Source: Sphingobacteriia bacterium | GTDB lineage: Bacteria; Bacteroidota; Bacteroidia; Chitinophagales; Chitinophagaceae | NCBI GenBank assembly: GCA_947456855.1 | Contig: CANGTR010000007.1 | Location: 1-63,096 of the forward strand | Reading direction: 5' to 3' | Length of the DNA: 63,096 bases | Part shown: positions 55,373 to 63,096 of the stretch, piece after piece | How the letters are laid out: each line of letters begins with the position of its first letter | Position numbering within the stretch: the first letter of the stretch is position 1 | Program-made: the position numbers and the translations under genes | The notes under the pieces: model-generated | Told to the model about the DNA's origin: nothing | The model's database searches: none | Seen by the model: the letters and a program-made list of their open reading frames with translations, nothing else

Positions 55373-57163
55373 TTACAATTTATAACCATTGTCTGCTATT
55401 AATTGATCTGCAATTCTTCTACGTGCATTTTTGGTATTGAATGGCTCTACTTTTGTAAAACGTTTTAATCCAATATGCATCATGCGTAATTCATCTCCAT
55501 CTGCAAAACTATTCAATGCGTCTTTACCTGCTTTGTTGATTCTATCAGCGGCGTCATATAAATAGGTTTTCATGATATCTGTTTGAATGCCAATTGCAGC
55601 TTCTCCCCTGGAGTTGGCTAGCTTCATCACACGCAACAAGGCACTTTCAACATGAAACACTTCGATAGACATATCCGCTATATTCATCAAAATTTCTTGC
55701 TCCTTATCCAACTGCATCATCAGTTTCTGAACAGCTGCGCCTGCAACCATTAAGATGGCTTTTTTAAAGTTGGCAATGGCTTTTAATTCTTTAGCAAAAG
55801 CGCCTTCTTCTTCGCCACCAAAATCTGGAATGCTCATCAATTCTTTTTGAACCGCCATGGCTGGTCCCATCAAATCGAGTTTTCCTTTCATTGCTCGCTT
55901 CAATACCATGTCTACCGTTAACAAACGATTGATTTCATTGGTGCCTTCATAGATGCGATTGATTCTGCTATCTCTATACGCTTTTGAAATTTGGTATTCG
56001 TCGCTGAAGCCATTACCACCATGTATTTGAACACCTTCGTCAACCACAAAATCTAATACTTCACTTCCATATACTTTTAATATGGCACATTCTATTGCAT
56101 ATTCTTCTGCAGCACCTAAAAGCGATTCTGCAAATGATTTTCCGCTAGCTGCCAATTCATGTTCCTTGTCATCAATCCATTTTGCTGATCTGTACAAAGC
56201 AGATTCACACACCCACATTCTAATTGCCATTTCTGCCATTTTATGTTTGATGGCTCCAAATTTTGAAATAGAAATTTTAAACTGTTCGCGGGTAATTGCA
56301 TATTGGATAGATGTATCCGTAGCTTTTTTTGCACCACCCAATGTAGCCGCACATAATTTCAAGCGACCGATATTCAAAATATTAAACGCTATGATATGGC
56401 CTTTACCAATTTCACCCAATACATTTTCAACAGGCACTTTGCAGTCTTGGAAATACAACTGTACAGTCGACGATCCTTTAATACCCATTTTATGCTCTTC
56501 TGGTCCTTGTGTAAATCCTTCTGTGCCACGATCAACTATAAATCCGGTGAATTTATCTCCATCAATTTTAGCAAAAACGGTGTATACATCTGCAAAACCT
56601 CCATTGGTGATCCAGCATTTTTGGCCATTTAAAATATAATGCTTTCCGTCATCGCTTAACTTAGCAACTGTTTTTGCACCGAGTGCATCACTACCACTAT
56701 TGGGCTCTGTTAAACCATAAGCCCCCTTCCATTTTCCACTTGCTAATTTTGGTATATATTTTAATTTCTGTTCTTCTGTACCAAAATATAAAATAGGTAA
56801 AGTGCCAATTCCGGTATGCGCTGCAATCGCAACTGAGAATGAGAAACCGCCGCCCAATCCTTGGTTTACAATAGTAGATGTAATAAAGTCTTTTCCTAAT
56901 CCACCATATACTTCCGGGAATGAAGTTGAAAGCAAACCTTGCTCACCGGCTTTCTCCATCAATGATGGCATTAAGCCTGGTTCCATTTTATCAATACGAT
57001 CTAGAATGGGAAGAATTTCTGTTTGCAGAAACTGCTCACACATGTCCATTACCATTGTTTGCTCTTCATTGAAATCTTCTGGTATGAAGGTTTCATTTGG
57101 ATTACTTTCTTTGATAATCCACTCGCCGCCTTGTAAGACTGTTGCATTTTTGGTGGTTTCCAT
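55373..57163 (-). CDS. Acyl-CoA dehydrogenase
   Basis: 596 aa FAD enzyme that oxidises acyl-CoA to enoyl-CoA. The ACAD signature YGLTEPNSGSDA, flavin-binding WITNGG, QIHGGNGFSDEY and the catalytic-base region YEGTNEINR are present. It has a C-terminal extension (about residues 430-596) beyond the 380-aa core, typical of the long ACAD9/VLCAD-like class in Bacteroidota. Downstream of the MarR gene on the same strand across a tandem repeat. Confidence 0.95.
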   Translation of the reverse strand: METTKNATVLQGGEWIIKESNPNETFIPEDFNEEQTMVMDMCEQFLQTEILPILDRIDKMEPGLMPSLMEKAGEQGLLSTSFPEVYGGLGKDFITSTIVNQGLGGGFSFSVAIAAHTGIGTLPILYFGTEEQKLKYIPKLASGKWKGAYGLTEPNSGSDALGAKTVAKLSDDGKHYILNGQKCWITNGGFADVYTVFAKIDGDKFTGFIVDRGTEGFTQGPEEHKMGIKGSSTVQLYFQDCKVPVENVLGEIGKGHIIAFNILNIGRLKLCAATLGGAKKATDTSIQYAITREQFKISISKFGAIKHKMAEMAIRMWVCESALYRSAKWIDDKEHELAASGKSFAESLLGAAEEYAIECAILKVYGSEVLDFVVDEGVQIHGGNGFSDEYQISKAYRDSRINRIYEGTNEINRLLTVDMVLKRAMKGKLDLMGPAMAVQKELMSIPDFGGEEEGAFAKELKAIANFKKAILMVAGAAVQKLMMQLDKEQEILMNIADMSIEVFHVESALLRVMKLANSRGEAAIGIQTDIMKTYLYDAADRINKAGKDALNSFADGDELRMMHIGLKRFTKVEPFNTKNARRRIADQLIADNGYKL

Positions 57164-57192
57164 ATTTTAGTTATTGAGTTATTAAATTATTG

Positions 57193-57261
57193 GTATCTCT
57201 TATCTCTTATCTCTTATCTTTTATCTCTTATCTTTTATCTCTTATTTCATATCTCTAATAT
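57193..57261 (-). repeat. Tandem GAGATAA-type repeat between marR and acyl-CoA dehydrogenase
   Basis: Copies of GAGATAA/AAGATAA on the minus strand, beginning inside the last codons of the MarR gene (GAG ATA TGA). Confidence 0.9.
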
Positions 57262-57705
57262 CCCGAGCGTGAGGTTATCATACACTCGTTGAAAAACCGA
57301 TTTTACTATTTCAATTTCGTGCTTATCTACACCTACCAAGGCTTCTGCCATGGTTTGATTGGCCAAATCGATGGTGATATGTTGTAATTCCAAAGCTGCA
57401 TCAGTTAATTCAACTAAATTGATTCTTCTATCGGTAGGAGACGCTATTCTTTTTACAAGTTTTTGCTTTTCTAAATTATCTATTAGGCGGGTAATGCTGG
57501 GCTTATCTCTAAAAGTGCGATTGCACAGTTCTTGTTGACTAAGCTTGTCTTCCTTCCATAAATGGTACAAAACACTCCATTGTTCAATGGTAATTTCAAG
57601 GCCGGCATTGCGAAAATTCTTTTGCAAACGCCTTGCTACAGCGGTTGAAGCCATTCCGTTAATAACGCTGTACAATTCGCCTCTTCTAAAATGGTTGTTT
57701 GACAT
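57247..57705 (-). CDS. MarR-family transcriptional regulator
   Basis: About 152 aa from MSNNHFRRGELYS (ATG 57705; the longer frame runs through the divergent gene and is rejected). Winged helix with LSQQELCNRTFRDKPSITRLIDNLEKQKLVKR and the wing SPTDRRINLVELT. It probably regulates the fatty-acid gene downstream and/or the divergent hydrolase. An inverted repeat (57710-57725) sits next to its start. Confidence 0.9.
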   Translation of the reverse strand: MSNNHFRRGELYSVINGMASTAVARRLQKNFRNAGLEITIEQWSVLYHLWKEDKLSQQELCNRTFRDKPSITRLIDNLEKQKLVKRIASPTDRRINLVELTDAALELQHITIDLANQTMAEALVGVDKHEIEIVKSVFQRVYDNLTLGILEI

Positions 57706-57709
57706 ATAG

Positions 57710-57772
57710 TTAGTTATGCAACTAATTTCAAAATAAGTTCGTTTCTTTGACAATACCAAGAAAATATTGGTA
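57710..57772. promoter_or_regulatory. Divergent intergenic region with two inverted repeats
   Basis: TTAGTT-ATGC-AACTAA at 57710-57725, directly before the marR start, and TACCAA-(7 nt)-TTGGTA at 57754-57772, before the hydrolase start. Candidate MarR operators. Confidence 0.55.
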
Positions 57773-57789
57773 AAATTTAGCCAAGTACT

Positions 57790-58596
57790 ATGAATAGTCA
57801 GTTTATTGAACTCCAGGGATCTCGGTTTCACTATAATCAGTTTGGCGCTGGGCCTGATTGGGTTTTTTGTTTTCATGGATATGGAGAATCTGGGGAGCAT
57901 TTTTTGCTATTTGAGCCTTTTTTAGGAAAGGACTACACTTTTATTGCCCTTGATATTCCATTCCATGGCCAAACAGCATGGAATGGGCCATTGCTTTTTG
58001 AACCCAGTTTACTTATTGAATTAATTGATATGATTATTGGCAATCATCAAGCTCGTTTTCATTTTTTTGCTTACAGTATGGGGGGAAGGATTGCTTTGAG
58101 ATTATTTGAATTGATGCCAAATCGCATACAATCGATGGTATTGGTTGCACCAGATGGTCTTCATCAAAATAAATGGCAATGGTTTACCACAAAAACCCAA
58201 TTGGGAAACAGTCTTTTCAAGTATACCATGCAAAACCCAGGATGGTTATTTCAATTGATCCATGTATGCAATAGGCTTAAATTACTCAATCCCAGCATCA
58301 GTAAATTTGTGCATTATTATTTGGATGATCCAAAAGAAAGAGCCGACTTATATAAAATTTGGACCACAACTAGGCTATTTAGACCTTCGGTAAAGCGTTT
58401 AAAATCCTTATTGAGAAAGCATCCTGTGCCTATGAAGTTGATTTTTGGCAAACACGATCGTATCATTCTAACAAAAAGGGGCACTCATTTTAGTAAAGGA
58501 AGTAATAATTTGGTTCAAGTATTTGAGTTAGAAGCAGGGCATCAATTACTCCAAAAAAAGTATGCCTCAATAATTGCAGCTTATTTTAAACAATAA
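57790..58596 (+). CDS. Alpha/beta hydrolase
   Basis: 268 aa. Oxyanion-hole HGYGESGEHF, nucleophile elbow FAYSMGGRIALR (Ser), Asp in FGKHDRI and His in EAGHQLL form a complete catalytic triad. Probably an esterase or C-C hydrolase; no substrate clue. The following glycosyltransferase starts 18 bp later. Confidence 0.9.
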   Translation: MNSQFIELQGSRFHYNQFGAGPDWVFCFHGYGESGEHFLLFEPFLGKDYTFIALDIPFHGQTAWNGPLLFEPSLLIELIDMIIGNHQARFHFFAYSMGGRIALRLFELMPNRIQSMVLVAPDGLHQNKWQWFTTKTQLGNSLFKYTMQNPGWLFQLIHVCNRLKLLNPSISKFVHYYLDDPKERADLYKIWTTTRLFRPSVKRLKSLLRKHPVPMKLIFGKHDRIILTKRGTHFSKGSNNLVQVFELEAGHQLLQKKYASIIAAYFKQ

Positions 58597-58614
58597 TGAT
58601 TTTCTTTGTTCTTG

Positions 58615-59760
58615 ATGGTCAACCTATTTATTTATAGTATTGCATTTATTGGATTGGCTTATGCTGTATTGATTGTGCTGTACACTTATTGGTTTTTACG
58701 ATTAAAAAAATACCAGCCAAAGCAATTTTTACCAGCACGCTGTTTTTTTAGCATCATCATTCCTGCAAGAAATGAAGCCCTGGTTATAAAGGATTGTTTA
58801 AAAAAAATTCAAGCACAAAACTATCCAACGAATTTGTTTGAAGTTATTGTGGTAGATGATCATTCTTCTGATACTACTGCAGCTCTTGTTCAAGAATTGC
58901 AGGCATCTTTTGATGGGTTACACCTCATTCATTTGGCCGATTTTGTTAGTGGGAATATCAACGCTTATAAAAAGCGAGCCATTGAAATTGCAGCCGCACA
59001 GACAAAAGGGGATTGGATAGTTACTACCGATGCAGACTGTGAAGTATTGCCCAACTGGCTAAAAAATCTCGATCAATTTATTCAAACAAACAACCCGGTT
59101 TTGGTAGCAGCCCCTGTAATGTTTTCTAATAGTCAAACCTGGTTGGGAATTTTTCAAATACTCGATTTCATAAGCCTGCAAGGAATTACTGCGGCAGCAG
59201 TAGCTGCGGGATATCATAGCATGTGTAATGGTGCAAATTTAGCGTACAGCAAAAAGGCATTTTATCAAGTAGGCCAGTTTAAAGGTATTGATCATGTTGC
59301 TAGCGGTGATGATATGTTGTTGATGCATAAAATAAAAAAACAATTCCCGCATCAACTGGGGTTTTTGTTTAGCAAGGATGCTATTGTAACTACGACTCCC
59401 ATGGAAGACTGGAAAAGCTTTTTTAATCAGCGTATTAGATGGGCAAGTAAAGCAGAGAGTTATTCTGAACGAAGTATTTTCTGGGTATTGTTATTGGTTT
59501 ACTTATTCAATGCTGGCTTATTAGTGGGGTTGATTGCTGGCCTTTTTATTGAAGGAATGTATCCCGCTATTGGATATCTATTGTTACTTAAAATTGTTGT
59601 TGAGATGATTTTCTTAGTTCCAGTAAGCAAGTTTTTTAATGTCCAATCATTGCTGCTTTTATTCCCATTTATGCAACCCTTTCATATTGTTTATACAGTT
59701 GTTGCAGGGTGGTTGGGTAAGTTTGGTACTTACCAATGGAAAGGAAGAGCAGTGAGGTAA
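58615..59760 (+). CDS. Family 2 glycosyltransferase, membrane-bound
   Basis: About 381 aa from ATG 58615 (the TTG at 58606 is less likely). N-terminal TM (about 4-24), GT2 core with IIIPARNEALVI, VVDDHSSD, TTDADCE (D-x-D) and the late QRIRWASK (Q/R-x-x-R-W). Three C-terminal TM helices follow. Uses a nucleotide-sugar to build a surface glycan; next to O-antigen-ligase and Wzz-like genes on the other strand. Confidence 0.92.
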   Translation: MVNLFIYSIAFIGLAYAVLIVLYTYWFLRLKKYQPKQFLPARCFFSIIIPARNEALVIKDCLKKIQAQNYPTNLFEVIVVDDHSSDTTAALVQELQASFDGLHLIHLADFVSGNINAYKKRAIEIAAAQTKGDWIVTTDADCEVLPNWLKNLDQFIQTNNPVLVAAPVMFSNSQTWLGIFQILDFISLQGITAAAVAAGYHSMCNGANLAYSKKAFYQVGQFKGIDHVASGDDMLLMHKIKKQFPHQLGFLFSKDAIVTTTPMEDWKSFFNQRIRWASKAESYSERSIFWVLLLVYLFNAGLLVGLIAGLFIEGMYPAIGYLLLLKIVVEMIFLVPVSKFFNVQSLLLLFPFMQPFHIVYTVVAGWLGKFGTYQWKGRAVR

Positions 59761-59868
59761 TTAGCATGAATCATGTATTTCAGTAGAAGGATTGTCTGGG
59801 AAAAAAGCATAAATCAGTAAAGCCAATAAGGCCAATAATGACAAGGAGAAGTATATAAACTTTTTCAT
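59761..59868 (-). CDS. Possible 35-aa single-TM small protein
   Basis: Reads MKKFIYFSLSLLALLALLIY then AFFPDNPSTEIHDSC. A basic start, one hydrophobic helix and a short polar tail are consistent with a real small membrane protein. It lies just downstream of the O-antigen-ligase gene on the same strand, and its stop abuts the stop of the convergent glycosyltransferase. Not recognised. Confidence 0.35.
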   Translation of the reverse strand: MKKFIYFSLSLLALLALLIYAFFPDNPSTEIHDSC

Positions 59869-59976
59869 GCTAATTGGGTTTAGGGATTAGACTTTCAAAA
59901 CTGCAATAAGTTTAATGCAGCAATTAGATATATTAAAGAGCTACCCTTTAGACACTTCTACACTTGTTTTTGTTGC

Positions 59977-61428
59977 TTATAAGCCAATTATTGCAGCGGA
60001 CTCGGTTTTTAATTTTTTTTTAAGGGCAATTAAAGCGCCTCCACAAAGCCAGAAAATACTTCCAATTTTATCGGTTTCAATCATATCGCTCCCGCAATTA
60101 ATCACTCCAATCATTACCAATACAATGCCTACTACCAATGAAATACTCCGATATCGTTCAGTTTGAAATTGATGGTATAAGTTTTGTACTTCTAAAAGCA
60201 TATAAATAAATAGTATTAGAAATAATAGCAACCCAATCATTCCTTGTTCTATTGCTATCAATAAAAAATAATTGTGCACTGTGGAGTGTTCGGGATTGTT
60301 GCTTACCCAAGTTTTAAATGCACTTATAGTATAAGGTTGGTATTGACTATAAAAACTGTTGGGTCCAAAACCAATAAACGGTTTTTCGTCAATCATTCTA
60401 AAACCTGCAACCCATCTATGAAACCTTTCTGCATTGGATATATCTTTTCTATTAATTGTGGCTGATAAATGTGCCGAAAAATTTTCATGAAAAATTGTTT
60501 GATCATGATTAGGTGCAAATTGTATATAATGCTTTTGATAGGTTAGTGCTGTTATGATTAAGCCAACTAAAATAATGGATGCAATAATGGCTCTTCCCAT
60601 CCATTTTTTTTGAAAAATGATGACGCTGAATAAACCAATGAATAATGCTAACCAGGCTCCTCTGGAATAGGCCAATACCAAAGCAATTAGTGCTATGATG
60701 AGTAAGATAAATCCCCCTTTTTTTTCTAAGGTTTGAATAGGGGTGAATTTCCATATAATCCATCCTACAGGAATTAGACATACTAAAAGCGATGAATAGT
60801 TGACATGATTTCGGAAAAATGGAAACATTGTTTTTTTAATCATGGCAAATTCAAATCCATAAAATCCAAAACGAAACAATACTTGAATTACAAGCACACT
60901 CATCGGAATACACAGGCAAAGTGCCAATTTTTTCCAATCGCTATCTTGGTTTAATAGTATTGGCGCAACCATTACAAATGGAATGATGTACCAGCATTTT
61001 GCTAAAAAATATTTAATGGATAAAACTGGTGTGGTCGAAAAAAAGCAACTAAAAAAAATCCAAAAAAGGTGCAACACAATCAGTAAAAACAATGGCGATT
61101 GAAACGAGCTGCTAAATAGACTCGGTTGATGAACCATTTTTGCAATAGCGATTATTGTTAGGGTAAATAACACAATTTCAATCGGAAAATCAATCCCTAG
61201 CGATGAGGTTATGGATAATTCTGTTGAAAGGGGAATGAGTATTAGTAAAAGCCAGAACAATTGTTTACTTTCTACAACAATATAATATAATGCAATCGGC
61301 AGAAGCGCCCAAGTGAAAGGAATCAATAAAAACAATGGCTCTCGAAAAACAATCGAAAGCATGCCTGCAACAAAGAAGAGCAGGTAGCCAATGATAGCAA
61401 AGAGCTGATATGGCTTTTGTTGGAGCAT
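59977..61428 (-). CDS. O-antigen ligase / polymerase (Wzy/WaaL-like)
   Basis: 483 aa with about 11 TM helices and one large periplasmic loop (about residues 285-370) typical of the O-antigen ligase family; GFGPNSFYSQYQPY and HNYFLLIAIEQG are near the usual catalytic loop. Transfers or polymerises lipid-linked glycans. Only 4 bp from the Wzz-like gene upstream. Confidence 0.88.
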   Translation of the reverse strand: MLQQKPYQLFAIIGYLLFFVAGMLSIVFREPLFLLIPFTWALLPIALYYIVVESKQLFWLLLILIPLSTELSITSSLGIDFPIEIVLFTLTIIAIAKMVHQPSLFSSSFQSPLFLLIVLHLFWIFFSCFFSTTPVLSIKYFLAKCWYIIPFVMVAPILLNQDSDWKKLALCLCIPMSVLVIQVLFRFGFYGFEFAMIKKTMFPFFRNHVNYSSLLVCLIPVGWIIWKFTPIQTLEKKGGFILLIIALIALVLAYSRGAWLALFIGLFSVIIFQKKWMGRAIIASIILVGLIITALTYQKHYIQFAPNHDQTIFHENFSAHLSATINRKDISNAERFHRWVAGFRMIDEKPFIGFGPNSFYSQYQPYTISAFKTWVSNNPEHSTVHNYFLLIAIEQGMIGLLLFLILFIYMLLEVQNLYHQFQTERYRSISLVVGIVLVMIGVINCGSDMIETDKIGSIFWLCGGALIALKKKLKTESAAIIGL

Positions 61429-61432
61429 GTAA

Positions 61433-62281
61433 TTATTGCTCAGATTTATTTTTATTAACTACCAATAAAGCGCTAAAAACAAATCCCAATATGGCTGCAA
61501 CTGCAATAATCAATGGTTTATTGGGCCAGCTTATTTCAAATGCCGGAACTCCTTTTTCCATTACTTGGATAAAGTTTGGCTGGGTGGCCAATGCCAATTT
61601 ATATTCTTGATTTGTTTTTTGTATTTGATCTATTTGATTGATTATGGTTGCTTGTTCTGCTGCTATTAATCTTTTTTTTGCAGGGTCTGTTGAACTACTG
61701 TTTTTTTCGAGGTTGCCATAGTTTTCTTTTAATGCAATGGCAGTGCTATCCAATTTTTGAATAACGAGTTGTTTGTTTTTTTGTATTAAATGCTGGGCCT
61801 GTAATTCTGCTTCTTCAGCTATATCATTTACAATTTTAGCGGCTAAAATTTTATCAGTTAGTTCACAGCTGATGATTAATTGGTCTTTTTCTGTTTTGAT
61901 GTATGTTATATCTTTCCGCATGCTTTTAATTACGGATATGGCATTTGTATCAATTGATTTGTAATAAACAAACAATTCAAGATTTTTATTGATTACATTT
62001 TCTAGGGTACTATTCATTTCTGCAAAAGCCTGGATTCTATCTAAATCATCGCCGTTTCCAAAATCAGTATAGAGATCTTTGATTTGTTGATTGAAAAGCC
62101 GGGCTTTGTCTGATAACAATGGATTGCCAGCCAACAATGTTACACTTGATTTATACTGGGGCTTCATGAATAAAATTATTATTGAAGCTGCCATTGCAGC
62201 AACAATACTAACACTCAGGCAAAATCGCCAACTCTTCTTTAATAATTCCATCATATCAATAAGGTTAAATGATGATTGCAT
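61433..62281 (-). CDS. Wzz-type chain-length determinant protein
   Basis: 282 aa. Two TM helices (about 20-38 and 255-273) with a helical, coiled-coil-rich periplasmic part between, typical of polysaccharide co-polymerases. The pre-TM2 EISWPNKPLI resembles the Pro-rich motif. Starts next to the Lrp gene stop (7 bp), and the ligase follows at 4 bp. Likely sets surface-glycan length. Confidence 0.88.
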   Translation of the reverse strand: MQSSFNLIDMMELLKKSWRFCLSVSIVAAMAASIIILFMKPQYKSSVTLLAGNPLLSDKARLFNQQIKDLYTDFGNGDDLDRIQAFAEMNSTLENVINKNLELFVYYKSIDTNAISVIKSMRKDITYIKTEKDQLIISCELTDKILAAKIVNDIAEEAELQAQHLIQKNKQLVIQKLDSTAIALKENYGNLEKNSSSTDPAKKRLIAAEQATIINQIDQIQKTNQEYKLALATQPNFIQVMEKGVPAFEISWPNKPLIIAVAAILGFVFSALLVVNKNKSEQ

Positions 62282-62288
62282 ATTTTTT

Positions 62289-62759
62289 TTATTTAGGTGC
62301 TACCACTACATTTCTGTCTAAACTCTCTTCTAAAGAAATAAAAGTTTCTGTTCTTTCTATGCCTTTTATTTTTTGTAATTCATCGTGCAATACATATCGC
62401 AATTCTTGAATGTCTTTACAAACTATTTCTGCAAACATGCTGTAGTTTCCTGTTGTATAATTCAATCGAACAATTTGCTGCACTTTCTTTAATTCTTTAG
62501 CAACTGAATCGTACAAAGAACTTTTTTCGAGGTAAATACCAATAAATGCGATAACATCGTAGCCCAAAGATTTGAGGTCTACCGATAATTTTTTACCTTT
62601 AACTACTTTTAGTTCTTCTAGCTTTTTGATGCGAACATGGATGGTGCCTCCAGATACAAACAATTTCTTACCTAAATCGGCATAAGAAATTTCTGCATCC
62701 TCCATCATTTCTTGGATAATCTGATAATCCAATTTGTCGAGATTTAATTTGCCTGACAT
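62289..62759 (-). CDS. Lrp/AsnC-family transcriptional regulator
   Basis: About 156 aa from MSGKLNLDKLDY (ATG 62759; TTG 62765 possible). N-terminal winged helix (LDKLDYQIIQEMMEDAEISYADLGKKLFVSGGTIHVRIKKLEEL) and a C-terminal RAM/ACT domain (residues about 70-150) with typical NYTTGNYSMFAEIVCKD. Binds amino acids or similar effectors. First gene of the minus-strand wzz/ligase group, which may or may not be its target. Confidence 0.93.
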   Translation of the reverse strand: MSGKLNLDKLDYQIIQEMMEDAEISYADLGKKLFVSGGTIHVRIKKLEELKVVKGKKLSVDLKSLGYDVIAFIGIYLEKSSLYDSVAKELKKVQQIVRLNYTTGNYSMFAEIVCKDIQELRYVLHDELQKIKGIERTETFISLEESLDRNVVVAPK

Positions 62760-62868
62760 ATTCAATTGTTAAATTAGATATTATTTAATAATACATCAAA
62801 TATATTAAAGAATATCTATATTATTAAATTATTTATTGAAAACTAATTAATTAATGACCTTTTGACTG

Positions 62869-62876
62869 TAAATTTG
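62869..62876 (+). promoter_or_regulatory. -7 box upstream of the tRNA-like RNA
   Basis: TAAATTTG matches TAnnTTTG, about 46 bp before the tRNA-like acceptor stem. Confidence 0.5.
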
Positions 62877-62921
62877 TTTTAAGAAAGAAAACGGATACTT
62901 AACAAGCATCGTTCTTTATAT

Positions 62922-63093
62922 TGTGGGGTGATGAAATTTTTGGCAGACATACCCTCTTGTCTCGGGGGTGAGGATAACAGGACAAACTTAGCATAGAGCC
63001 GCAAGGGTAGCAATACCTGAGCGACCAGGGTCGACCACTGAACTTTGTGCTTCTGCTAACTGCCTCGTGGAGGTTCGATCCCTCCCCCTACAG
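62922..63093 (+). ncRNA. tRNA-like RNA with a large variable-arm insertion
   Basis: 172 nt. Acceptor stem TGTGGGG/CCCTACA (one G-T pair), D-arm ATG...CAT with GG in the loop, anticodon-like arm CCCTC-TTGTCTC-GGGGG, variable-arm stem GAGG/CCTC, T-arm GGAGG-TTCGATC-CCTCC, and G as discriminator base; no CCA is encoded. About 90 nt are inserted between the two sides of the variable arm. Inside the insert: TTAGCA pairs with TGCTAA, ACAAA could pair with TTTGT (crossing, a pseudoknot), and GGTA-GCAA-TACC forms a GNRA hairpin. The loop would read GTC (Asp), with T rather than the usual purine at position 37. It is not a normal tRNA, tmRNA or group I intron by anything I can see. Confidence 0.6.
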
Positions 63094-63096
63094 CAT

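Noticed and set aside
56082..56639. 185-aa plus-strand ORF opposite the acyl-CoA dehydrogenase
   Set aside because: Antisense shadow; the minus-strand frame carries all ACAD motifs.
62922..63093. Interpretation of the terminal RNA as tmRNA, SRP RNA or a group I intron tRNA
   Set aside because: No tag reading frame or SRP GGAAG/GNAR core seen; the insert is far smaller than group I introns and lies in the variable arm rather than the anticodon loop.

Overview
The window looks like a chromosomal segment of a low-GC Bacteroidota bacterium, most likely Chitinophagaceae (the family is inferred, not proven). Supporting signs are TAnnTTTG-type -7 promoter boxes, few Shine-Dalgarno sites, an Alternative Complex III (ACIII) operon joined to an aa3-type oxidase, a futalosine-pathway menaquinone gene (mqnC), an ORF6N-domain gene, PorT-like and TonB-linked outer-membrane proteins, and GC-rich hairpin repeats between genes.

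Region 1 (1-12.4 kb, + strand) is one continuous branched-chain and aspartate-family block: ilvB-ilvN-ilvC-ilvA-thrA-thrB-thrC. It carries aspartate to threonine and threonine to isoleucine (plus valine), and is followed by a TonB-receptor-like outer-membrane protein. Region 2 (12.4-13.6 kb) is a repeat-rich island with an ORF6N gene and a tRNA-Arg(CCT). Region 3 (13.6-22.1 kb) is a mixed set: serine hydrolase, amidohydrolase, TPR protein, GNAT acetyltransferase, N-formylglutamate amidohydrolase-like protein, unknown membrane proteins and lipoproteins, and purN.

Region 4 (22.2-38.5 kb, + strand) is the respiratory supercluster actABCDEF-coxB-coxA-ctaB-coxC-coxC2-cox4-sco-DUF420. Quinol is oxidised by ACIII and electrons pass through c-type hemes to the CuA/aa3 oxidase. 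Terminator hairpins and a -7 box inside the cluster suggest it is split into several transcripts. Region 5 (38.6-46.3 kb) holds a short ssb, a zinc-ribbon protein, gcvT, a PspC-domain protein with its PadR regulator, and a small arsenic operon (arsR-arsM-exported LMW-phosphatase-like protein) with a clear double operator. Region 6 (46.3-57.7 kb) has an M16 peptidase pair, an aspartyl protease with PDZ, mqnC, an ECF sigma/anti-sigma/outer-membrane trio, a cell-wall amidase, an acyl-CoA dehydrogenase and a MarR regulator. Region 7 (57.7-62.8 kb) has an alpha/beta hydrolase, a glycosyltransferase, an O-antigen-ligase-like protein, a Wzz-like protein and an Lrp/AsnC regulator.

The last 175 bases hold the most unusual object: a tRNA-like RNA with complete acceptor, D, anticodon-like and T arms, in which about 90 nt are inserted into a class II variable arm. 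The insert shows a possible pseudoknot, and the anticodon loop is atypical. Other notable signals are a 7/14-bp GAGATAA-type tandem repeat that starts at the stop codon of four unrelated genes, a GC-rich hairpin repeat fused in frame into ilvB, and His-rich tails on several respiratory subunits. No phage, CRISPR or intact insertion sequence was seen.
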